DNA of 7,626 nt from Verrucomicrobiota bacterium (lineage in GTDB: Bacteria; Verrucomicrobiota; Verrucomicrobiia; Opitutales; Seribacteraceae). Both the position numbers and the translations under genes were made by a program. The notes under the pieces were generated by a model. The model was not told where the DNA came from. It worked only from the letters and a program-made list of their open reading frames with translations, and searched no databases. Shown in pieces: positions 1 through 7,500 of the stretch; the stretch's first letter is position 1; each line of letters begins with the position of its first letter. The stretch lies in assembly GCA_014382645.1 (NCBI GenBank), contig JACNJI010000137.1:1-7626 (forward strand), written 5' to 3'.

Positions 1-881
1 TCGAGAAAGGACCGCGGCGAGTATCGCCTTTCATGATACCTTCACTAATCGCGAATATCGCCGGGGGTGTCATCGCGATCGAGTTTGGTGCCCAAGGTCC
101 CAATTTCGCTGTCGTTAGTGCCTGCGCATCCGGATCTCATGCCATTGGCGAAGCTCTCCGCATGATGCGTTCGGGATTGGCCGACGTAATGCTCGCCGGA
201 GGCAGCGAGGCATGCGTAACCCGTATTGGGTTCGCCGGATTTTGTTCCATGAAGGCGATGAGCACTCGCTACAACGACGATCCCACTAGGGCTTCTCGTC
301 CTTTCGATGCGGGTCGCGACGGCTTCGTAATGGGAGAGGGGGCAGGTGTCCTCGTCCTCGAGACTCTCGAGCACGCCAAGGCTCGAGGAGCCACGATTCA
401 CGCCGAGTTAGCTGGCTATGCAGCCACTTGTGATGCCTATCACATTACTTCTCCCGATGTGGAAGCCAAAGCCCTAACGCGTTGCATGCAGTTGTCGTTG
501 GACGATGCACGCCAAGTTCCCGAAGACATCGCCTACGTCAACGCTCACGGCACCTCCACCCCCTACAACGACCGCTCCGAAACCCTTGCCCTGAAAAACG
601 TGTTCGGGGCCCATGCCAAAAACGGTCTCGCCGTCAGCTCCACGAAGTCAATGACCGGGCACCTTCTCGGCGCCGCCGGTGCGATCGAGGCCGCCGCCGT
701 ATGCAAGGCCATTGAGAACAACATCGCCCCTCCCACCATCAATTACGAAGAACCCGACCCCGAGTGCGACCTCGACTACGTACCCAATAAAGCGCGGGAA
801 ATGCCCATCAAAGTGGCCATGTCGAACAACTCCGGATTCGGTGGCCACAACGCCTCCCTAATCTTTAGGGAGTTCAGTTAG
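1..881 (+). CDS. fabF: Beta-ketoacyl-ACP synthase II (FabF), 5'-truncated by the window edge
   Basis: This enzyme condenses malonyl-ACP with acyl-ACP to lengthen fatty acids in the cytoplasm. The frame is open from base 3 and reads EKGPRRVSPFMIPSLIANIA before merging with the ORF that starts at an internal Met at 33. That upstream stretch matches the FabF core, so the Met at 33 is not the start and roughly 120 N-terminal residues lie off the window (family length is about 410). Thiolase-fold catalytic residues are all visible: the nucleophilic Cys in SACASGSH (codon 123-125), the first His in NAHGTSTPYND (546-548), and Lys and His in KSMTGHLLGAAGA (645-647 and 660-662). The C-terminus has the GFGGHNASLIF gating loop. 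One oddity is that the residue before GFGG is Ser, where Phe is usual (NSFGFGG). FabB-like synthases are an alternative, but the GPRR.SPF and HAIGEA style fits FabF. The gene converges on lpxI with 18 bp between the stops. Confidence 0.95.
   Translation, partial: EKGPRRVSPFMIPSLIANIAGGVIAIEFGAQGPNFAVVSACASGSHAIGEALRMMRSGLADVMLAGGSEACVTRIGFAGFCSMKAMSTRYNDDPTRASRPFDAGRDGFVMGEGAGVLVLETLEHAKARGATIHAELAGYAATCDAYHITSPDVEAKALTRCMQLSLDDARQVPEDIAYVNAHGTSTPYNDRSETLALKNVFGAHAKNGLAVSSTKSMTGHLLGAAGAIEAAAVCKAIENNIAPPTINYEEPDPECDLDYVPNKAREMPIKVAMSNNSGFGGHNASLIFREFS
854..872. terminator. 8-bp perfect hairpin at the end of fabF, possible shared attenuator
   Basis: CTCCCTAA (854-861) and TTAGGGAG (865-872) are perfectly complementary around a TCT loop. 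The stem lies inside the last codons of fabF (SLIFRE), about 7 bases before its stop and 28 bases from the end of the convergent lpxI. There is no clear T-run on either side, so it is not a classic intrinsic terminator. Its placement in a convergent junction with only 18 bp of intergenic DNA suggests it could end or pause transcription from both sides. This role is inferred from position and pairing only. Confidence 0.4.
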
Positions 882-899
882 GCAACGATCCAATCCGCC

Positions 900-1736
900 T
901 CAAAATCCTTGCAGGCCTATCCCCAGTTTCTTGGCTTGAGCGAGGACGGCTGCCTTGTCGAGAAGGAGGACGGAACCCGCCTCGAGGGCGGCGGCCGAAA
1001 GATTGGCGTCACCCATCACCTGCAGGGTCTGCAGACCGAACACGGGAACGTCGAAGCGGTTGTCCTGTTTGGTTTTTCCTGTCTTTACGAATAGGGTATT
1101 CTTAGCTCCGAAGGCGCCTGCTCGGGCGAGCATGGCATTCGTTCCCTCGAAGGCTTCCACGGCCAGTACCGTGCCTTGGCTTACGACCACGCCTTGGCCG
1201 ACGTCGAGTCGGGCCGATTCTTGGGCGATCTCCACTCCGTGGGCGAGGTGCTCGGGTTCGATCCTGCTCTTGCCGCGAACCATCTCTCCAACTTCCGCGA
1301 GATCCTCGTCCATGAAGGTCCGGGCGTCGAGCAGGTGTACACCCGCTTTCTCGATCTCTTCGGCGATGGCCCCGAAGATGGTCTCGGCGTTTCTCCGATC
1401 CAGACCCGCCAGTAGGCGAACCGCCTTGAGGTCCGGATGCAACCCGCGAAAGAGTTTTCCCGGAGTCACTTGTCCCGCCATTACGGCGTAACCTGCGTCA
1501 AACTTCTTGAGAACCTTTAGAAGCTTACCCACTTGGCCAACTTTTACGGCAGCCCTTTCTTCGGGGCGAAAACTGGCGATCAATTCAGGAGAGGTCTCAC
1601 CCTGAAGTTCCACTAGGCGCACGGATACGCCTGCAGCACGCGCCCGCTCGGCAAGCAGAATGGGGTAGGCGTCCCTTCCCGCGATCAGGGCCAGCGGTCT
1701 GCCGGCGGCGAAGTGATCAGGGAGGAAGCGCGACAT
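900..1736 (-). CDS. lpxI: UDP-2,3-diacylglucosamine diphosphatase LpxI (DUF1009 family)
   Basis: LpxI hydrolyses UDP-2,3-diacyl-GlcN to lipid X and UMP, the fourth step of the lipid A pathway, in genomes that lack LpxH. The 278 residues match the family's usual length. An N-terminal domain opens with RPLALIAGRDAYPILLAERA (about 13-32). A linker region contains GQVGKLLKVLKK (68-79) and AVMAGQVTPGKLF (84-96). The C-terminal domain has GQGVVVSQGTVLAVEAFEGT (180-199), which carries the family's EA.EGT motif, then KTKQDNRFDVPVFG (221-234) with D225 and D229 in the acidic QD.R.D.P motif that family work links to catalysis, and GLQTLQVM near the end. The start at 1736 lies 15 bp after the leuS stop, so co-transcription with leuS is likely. 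In many proteobacteria lpxI sits in the lpxD-fabZ-lpxA cluster, so pairing with leuS is a different arrangement. Confidence 0.93.
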   Translation of the reverse strand: MSRFLPDHFAAGRPLALIAGRDAYPILLAERARAAGVSVRLVELQGETSPELIASFRPEERAAVKVGQVGKLLKVLKKFDAGYAVMAGQVTPGKLFRGLHPDLKAVRLLAGLDRRNAETIFGAIAEEIEKAGVHLLDARTFMDEDLAEVGEMVRGKSRIEPEHLAHGVEIAQESARLDVGQGVVVSQGTVLAVEAFEGTNAMLARAGAFGAKNTLFVKTGKTKQDNRFDVPVFGLQTLQVMGDANLSAAALEAGSVLLLDKAAVLAQAKKLGIGLQGF

Positions 1737-1747
1737 ACGGGGATTGG

Positions 1748-1754
1748 CCCTTTA
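1748..1754 (-). promoter_or_regulatory. Weak Shine-Dalgarno-like site for lpxI, overlapping the leuS stop
   Basis: On the minus strand TAAAGGG merges the leuS TAA stop with an AAAGGG purine run, 11 nt before the lpxI ATG. The spacing is a little long and the match to AGGAGG is partial. Its overlap with the upstream stop would suit translational coupling of lpxI to leuS. Confidence 0.3.
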
Positions 1755-4325
1755 GCCTTTGGCCACAAGGTTTACGAGCTTGCCGGGAACATAGATTTCG
1801 CGAACGAGTTCCTTGCCCTCGATGAATGGCAGGACGCGCTCATGCGTCTTGGCTGCGGCGATTACCTCGTCCTTGTCGACGTCTTTCGGGAAATTGCCTT
1901 CGCCTCGTAGTTTGCCGTTCACCTGAAAGACGATCACCATTTCGTCCGAAACCAGCAAGTCCTCTCTGAATTCGGGCCATGGATGGTTCGTAACTGAAGG
2001 GGTTCCCCCGAGCCGTTCCCAGAGCTCCTCCGACAGGTGCGGAGCAAAGGGGGCCAGAAGTCGGAGCAAGGTCTTGGCGGTCTCGGTTGAGTAGCCGCCC
2101 GACTTTTGTAAATGGTTTATGAGGATCATCATTTGCGAGATGGCGGTGTTGAATCGCAGGTTCTCGACGTCCTCCGTCACTTTCTTGATCGTCTCGTGAA
2201 GCAGGCGAAGGGTGTCGGCGTTGGTTTCCTCGCCATCGCTATGCTTGGAGTTGTCCGAGAACTCTCGCCAGACCTTCTTGAGGAAGCGGTTCACGCCCTC
2301 GATGCCCTTTTCGCTCCAGGGCTTTACCGCTTCCAAAGGTCCGAGGAACATTTCGAAGAGGCGAAGGGAATCGGCCCCGTAGGCATCGATCACGACGTCG
2401 GGGCTCACTACGTTACCCACGCTCTTGGACATTTTGTTTCCGTCCGCGCCGAGAATCAGGCCTTGGTGAAAGAGTTTCTTATACGGTTCGGGGTGGGCGA
2501 GCACGCCCTCGTCGTGCAGGAAACGATGCCAGAAGCGAGCATAGAGCAGGTGTAGCACCGCGTGCTCGGCCCCACCGATGTAAAAGTCGGGGCCTCCCCA
2601 GTAGGCTTCGATATCCTTGGACACCAGTCGCTCCGCATTGTTCGGATCGAGGTAACGCAGGTGGTACCAGCAGGAACCCGCCCATTGCGGCATAGTGTTC
2701 GTCTCGCGGGTGGCCTCCACCCATCCATCTCCCTCCGGCTTGCCTTGGTCGCGGGGCGAGGTCTTCCCGGTCAGCAGGTTGAAATGGACCTCCAACCACT
2801 CGGGGATCGTGGCGAGTGGGCTTTCCCCGGTGCCGGAAGGTTGGTAGTTCTCCACCTCAGGGAGCCGAAGTGGTAGTTCCGACTCGGGAACGGGGAGCGC
2901 GTAGAAAGTTTCTCCGTCTCGAAGAGTAGTCACGCGCTCTTCCGGCATCAAGGCTTTCACGGGGCCTTCCGACGCTTCGGCCTTTTCGTAGTCTTCCTTG
3001 CTTACCCAGACGAGTGGGATGGGCTCGCCCCAGTAGCGTTGGCGGGAAAAAATCCAGTCGCGCAACTTGTAGTTCACCGCCGCCTTCCCTTTGCCCGCGG
3101 ATTCAAGTTCGGCCGTGATGTCCTCTTTGCAGGCGGAGGCATCCATGCCGTCGTACTTGCCCGAGTTCACCATCACTCCATCGCCGGAGTAGGGGAGCGG
3201 AGCCTTTTCCTCGTCCCCGTCCTCGCGAGAGATCACGCGCTTGATCGGGATGTCGAACTTCTCCGCGAACTCGAAGTCGCGCTCGTCATGACCGGGCACC
3301 GCCATGATCGCGCCGGTACCATAGGTGATCAGCACGTAGTCGGCCACCCATACGGGCACTTTTTCGCCGTTCACAGGGTTTATGCAGTAGCTTCCCGTAA
3401 AGACGCCGCTCTTGTCCTTGGCGAGATCCGTGCGGTCTAGGTCGCTCTTCTTGGCCGCCGCTTCCACGTATGCCTTCACCTCGTCGGCTTTGTCGGGAAT
3501 TACAAGCTTGTCGAGCAACGCATGCTCGGGCGCCACCACCATATAAGTGGCGCCGAAAAGGGTGTCGGGGCGCGTGGTGTAGACCTCCAGTTCCTCGTCC
3601 ATACCGTCCACGGCAAAGCTTAGCTCGGCTCCCTCCGAACGCCCGATCCAAGCCTTCTGCTGGCGCTTGGTCGAGTTGGGCCAATCCAAATCATCCAGTC
3701 CCGCAAGCAGCTTCTCGGCGTAGGCCGTGATTCGCAACACGACTTGTCGCAAGTTTCGGCGCTCCACCGGATGTCCGCCCACCTCCGACTTGCCGTCCAC
3801 CACTTCCTCGTTCGCCAATACCGCCCGCAGCTCTTCGCACCACCACACGGGCTTCTCGCCGACGTAGGCCAATCCCGCCTTGAACAAACGCAGGAATATC
3901 CACTGGGTCCACTTGTAGTAACCGGGGTCGGTCGTATTTATTTCACGGTCCCAGTCGATGGCGAACCCGATGCTCTTTATCTGCCTGCGGAAATTCTCGA
4001 CGTTGTTTCGGGTCGTTTCGGAAGGGTGGGTGCCCGTCTTTATCGCGTACTGCTCGGCGGGCAGTCCGAAGGCGTCCCAGCCCATCGGGTGCAAGACGTT
4101 GAACCCGCAGGCCTTCTTGTAGCGTGCTAGGATATCCGAGGCTACGTACCCCTCGGGATGCCCAATATGCAAACCCGCCCCCGAAGGGTAGGGAAACATG
4201 TCGAGGGCGTAGTATTTCGGTTTGTCCGAAACGTCCTCGGCCCGGAAGGTTTTCTCCCGTTCCCAGAATTCCTGCCATCGTTTCTCGATCGTGAGAAAGT
4301 CGTATTCCTTTTCGTCGTCAGCCAT
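1752..4325 (-). CDS. leuS: Leucyl-tRNA synthetase
   Basis: This cytoplasmic class I synthetase attaches leucine to tRNA-Leu. The 857 residues match the bacterial family. The catalytic HIGH motif is in [18 protein letters not shown] (HIGH at 53-56) and the KMSKS loop is exact at 631-635 within [13 protein letters not shown]. The CP1 editing domain is present, with [14 protein letters not shown] (250-263) and [18 protein letters not shown] (336-353), including the Asp residues (347, 350) needed for hydrolysing mischarged t[20 protein letters not shown] (422-438) and [14 protein letters not shown] (545-558) are typical core blocks. The C-terminus has the anticodon-binding bundle and the domain [14 protein letters not shown]. 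The zinc-type region around 160-200 reads [15 protein letters not shown] and [10 protein letters not shown], which depart from the usual LGTVLANEEV and RQW.LRIT. The start ATG at 4325 gives the expected [16 protein letters not shown] opening. Only a distant AGAAGG, 16 nt upstream, resembles a ribosome site. Confidence 0.98.
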   Translation of the reverse strand: MADDEKEYDFLTIEKRWQEFWEREKTFRAEDVSDKPKYYALDMFPYPSGAGLHIGHPEGYVASDILARYKKACGFNVLHPMGWDAFGLPAEQYAIKTGTHPSETTRNNVENFRRQIKSIGFAIDWDREINTTDPGYYKWTQWIFLRLFKAGLAYVGEKPVWWCEELRAVLANEEVVDGKSEVGGHPVERRNLRQVVLRITAYAEKLLAGLDDLDWPNSTKRQQKAWIGRSEGAELSFAVDGMDEELEVYTTRPDTLFGATYMVVAPEHALLDKLVIPDKADEVKAYVEAAAKKSDLDRTDLAKDKSGVFTGSYCINPVNGEKVPVWVADYVLITYGTGAIMAVPGHDERDFEFAEKFDIPIKRVISREDGDEEKAPLPYSGDGVMVNSGKYDGMDASACKEDITAELESAGKGKAAVNYKLRDWIFSRQRYWGEPIPLVWVSKEDYEKAEASEGPVKALMPEERVTTLRDGETFYALPVPESELPLRLPEVENYQPSGTGESPLATIPEWLEVHFNLLTGKTSPRDQGKPEGDGWVEATRETNTMPQWAGSCWYHLRYLDPNNAERLVSKDIEAYWGGPDFYIGGAEHAVLHLLYARFWHRFLHDEGVLAHPEPYKKLFHQGLILGADGNKMSKSVGNVVSPDVVIDAYGADSLRLFEMFLGPLEAVKPWSEKGIEGVNRFLKKVWREFSDNSKHSDGEETNADTLRLLHETIKKVTEDVENLRFNTAISQMMILINHLQKSGGYSTETAKTLLRLLAPFAPHLSEELWERLGGTPSVTNHPWPEFREDLLVSDEMVIVFQVNGKLRGEGNFPKDVDKDEVIAAAKTHERVLPFIEGKELVREIYVPGKLVNLVAKG

Positions 4326-4505
4326 GTCGGTAATGCAAAAGCCTTCTCACTTTGCCGAAAATCCCCCGAAAGGCAAAAGCAAAGGGTCGGTTCCTCGTAT
4401 TCCCAAAAATGGACTTGAAATCAGCAACCAATCCGAAACCCACCGAATGGTCGATCCGTTAACCCGGATATTTCGAAAACACGCAGAGCTCATTAACGGT
4501 CGATC
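4326..4505. promoter_or_regulatory. Divergent intergenic region between leuS and the giant surface-protein gene
   Basis: This 180-bp gap lies between two genes pointing away from each other and must hold the leuS promoter. It may also hold the promoter of the large gene, if that gene starts at 4506. It is visibly more AT-rich than the flanking genes. It contains a small hairpin (TTTGCC at 4351-4356 with GGCAAA at 4372-4377, in the leuS leader), the 8-bp palindrome TTTCGAAA (4471-4478) and the inverted repeat described separately. I could not pick a convincing -35/-10 pair for leuS, and no T-box or other recognised leader structure is evident. Confidence 0.5.
4449..4505. repeat. Imperfect inverted repeat flanking the ATG at 4506
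   Basis: The left arm (GGTCGA at 4449-4454, a bulged T at 4455, CCGTTAA at 4456-4462) pairs with the right arm (TTAACGG at 4493-4499, then TCGATC at 4500-4505). This gives 7 contiguous bp, a single-base bulge, 4 more bp and then a G-T and a G-C pair. The loop is about 30 nt. The right arm ends directly against the ATG at 4506. It could be an operator or a leader hairpin. The large loop and short arms leave chance as a real alternative. Confidence 0.4.
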
Positions 4506-7500
4506 ATGAAAATTTCCATTTCGACGTGTTTTTTGTACTTGCCAGACGTGCTTACGCATAACAAATTTGTTTTTTTTCCCTTTCCTCTCTCCTCCCTAAT
4601 AAAAAATCCTTCCTCGGTGAACTCGACATTCTGGACAACTATCGGACAAAACCTTCGCAACGGTCCAAACAATTCGTCCGAGGTCAACGCCTCGAACGCA
4701 CCAAGTCCCACCGCTCGCCCGACGCTCACGCGACATTTCTTCCTCTTCGCCTCGTTCGCTCTTCCTGTTTTCCTGTTCGGCCTCGTTGCCCATGCCGCCA
4801 ATCCCGTAGCGGTTAACGACACCTATGTAGTGGATATTGGCGGTACCGTTAGCGTTAGGTCATCGTATTCGACGACCATGGCCGACAAGAGTCCTTCCCT
4901 GTTCTGGAACTTGAACGACGTCAGTTTGGCGGGTACTCGTCCATCCATACCCCCCACTATCGATAGCGGTTCCGATTCGGTTGACGGAACAGGTTTTTTT
5001 TATCAAACCCCGGCTTCGATCAACCTTTCGAATGCACCTCTTCTAGCGCCTTCGGGAGGTTTCAAGGGATTTGCATCTTCCAACGTATGGTGGGAGCTGG
5101 GAGATGCGGATTCCGGTGTAGGGGGCAATGGCGGTTACATTCAGAATGTCGTTAATCCCAAAACTGCATGGGGAAGCGAAGTGGGTTCCATCAGCATGTG
5201 GTTTCGCATACCTGCCGACAAGACGGGCTTGAATGATCCAATAACCTTTGGGAAATCCGTAATTTTCGAAGGAGTCAACACGTCGGACTACTCTTCTCTA
5301 CCCTACTCCGTGTACAAAACCTCGGTGGTTATCTTCTATTCCGAGTCCAAACTTTCTTTTAATCTGTATCAAAACGGAACTACTCTGTCCTCCTTCACCA
5401 CAAGCTCCACCTTCAACGACAATGCTTGGCACCATCTTGTGGCGTCTTGGGACAACGCGACCGGCAACGTTGCGGCCTTTCACGTGGACGGCGGCTCTCT
5501 CGCGGGGGCCACCAAAAGTTACTCGGGGCAAAGCTATTATGACCTGACCACCGATTTCACCTTTGATGTGCGGCTTCAAGTCGGGCAGGGCGAATTTTAC
5601 CAAACCGCCTTCAACGGCTTTATCGACGAATTGGCCATCTGGACTGAAGATGCATTGACTGCCGCAGATGCGAGGGACCTCTATTTTGCCGGACTCGGAG
5701 GCCCCTTGTCCAACGATTCGGATGCCGATGGCGAAGCCATCACTTGGCTCGAAGCTGACATGGTCAAGACCGGGCTCGGCTCGTATGTTTCAAACCTGAC
5801 CATTCAAGACACCGGAGGCGGGTTCGATTTCGACGGCACGGGCGTTGCCGCCGGAAACTACTCCTTCACTTACAAGGCAACCGCGGGCGGAGAGAAATCC
5901 GGCGACGCCACCATTGCAATCAAAGTGAATGGTCCACCCACAGGGGTTAACGATTCCGGTTACGTTACTGCGCCCGGAAATGTTTTGAACGTGGATGTCG
6001 CTACCGGAGTATTGGCCAATGATTCCGATCCTAACGTCGACACCTTAAGCGCCTTTATCGCGAGCAACCCCGCAGACGGAACCCTTACTCTCAACGCAGA
6101 CGGTTCTTTCACTTACGACGCGACTTCCGCCACTGCAGCGACAAAGACCTTTACCTACAAAGTGAGCGACGGAAGCTTGGAGGCGGGGCCCTATACCGTC
6201 ACCATAATCGTAAGCGATAACGACCCACCGGTGATAACTCAGGGAGATTCCATTTCGTTTACGATGACGGAGGAGGGAAAACCGACGGCATGGTCCACTC
6301 CAGCCATCGTAGCTACCGATGGTGATTCCAATGTCGCCACCCAACTCACATGGAGTCTTTTGACTGCCGCATCCAACGGCACCGCCACCGTTTCGGGGAC
6401 CGCAGCATCCCCGACTATCACTTACGCTCCCAACGCCGACTACAACGGGACGGACAGTTTTGTCGTGCAAGTTATCGATGAGACCACCTTGACCGACACG
6501 ATAACCGTGAACGTGACGATATCAAACGTCGACGACGACCCTGTCGTTGGCAATGCCATCGCCGACGTCAACGCTACCGAGGACGATGCCGACCTTGTTG
6601 TCGACCTTACAAACGTTTTCAATGATGTGGACGATGCCAATGCGTCGATAACTAAGGTCATTCAATCCAATTCCAACTCGGCCTTGGTCACCAGCACGAT
6701 ATCCGGTGACAACTTGACCTTGGACTACCAAGCCGATCAGTCCGGAAGCGCTACCATTACAGTCCGTGCGACCTCCAATGGTGAAACTGTGGATGATGCG
6801 TTTACCGTTACCGTGACTGCCGTTGACGATCCCCCGGTCGTTGCCAATGCGATTGCCGACGTATCAGCTAATCAAGACGCCGCCGACCTCGTCATCGATC
6901 TTTCGAATGTCTTCAACGACGTAGACGATGCCAATGCATCGATTACCCAGTTGGTGACTGCAAACGACAATACCTCTCTGGTCACGACCTCGTTTGCCGG
7001 CAACAACTTGACTCTGGATTTCCAAGCCTCGCAAACGGGAACGGCTAACATTACGGTACAGGCTACTTCAAACAGCAAGACGGTGGACGACACGTTCGTG
7101 GTTACTGTTACGCCTTCCAATTTCCCACCCGTAATCACACAAGGCGCAGGGCCTCTTGCGGTGACGATGTCGGAGGACGGTTCTCCCACGGCATGGGTTG
7201 CTCCCACGCTCGGAGCGACTGACGCCAATACCGCTGCCGCCGGTTTGACTTGGAGCGTATCTTCCGCAGCGACCGATGGCACGGCAACAGTTTCCGGAAG
7301 CGCAGCTGCACCTACGACCTTCACTTACGCCCCGAACGCCGACTTCTATGGAAGCGATAGCTTCGTGGTGCAGGTTACGGACGGTGCTCTTACGGATACG
7401 ATCACGGTGAACGTGACCGTAAGCGGAGTGAGCGACGCCCCCGTGATTACGCAGGGAGCAGGCCCCTTGGCTGTGACGATGTCCGAGGACGGCGTACCCA

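Noticed and set aside
33..881. Internal ATG at 33 as the start of a short FabF-like gene
   Set aside because: The upstream codons from base 3 continue the conserved FabF sequence, so the gene is cut by the window edge rather than naturally short.
2112..3440. Plus-strand open frames of 104-147 residues opposite leuS
   Set aside because: They lie fully antisense to a well-conserved LeuRS and show no family motif. The high GC at third codon positions explains their openness.
4351..4377. TTTGCC/GGCAAA hairpin upstream of leuS as a T-box or attenuator
   Set aside because: It has only 6 bp with a 15-nt loop, and no T-box, leader-peptide Leu codon run or terminator T-run is visible around it.
4493..4822. 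Minus-strand open frame of 109 residues over the 5' end of the giant gene
   Set aside because: It overlaps the signal-peptide coding region in antisense, is rich in Arg/Lys/Glu from the complement of the pyrimidine tract, and has no recognisable motif.
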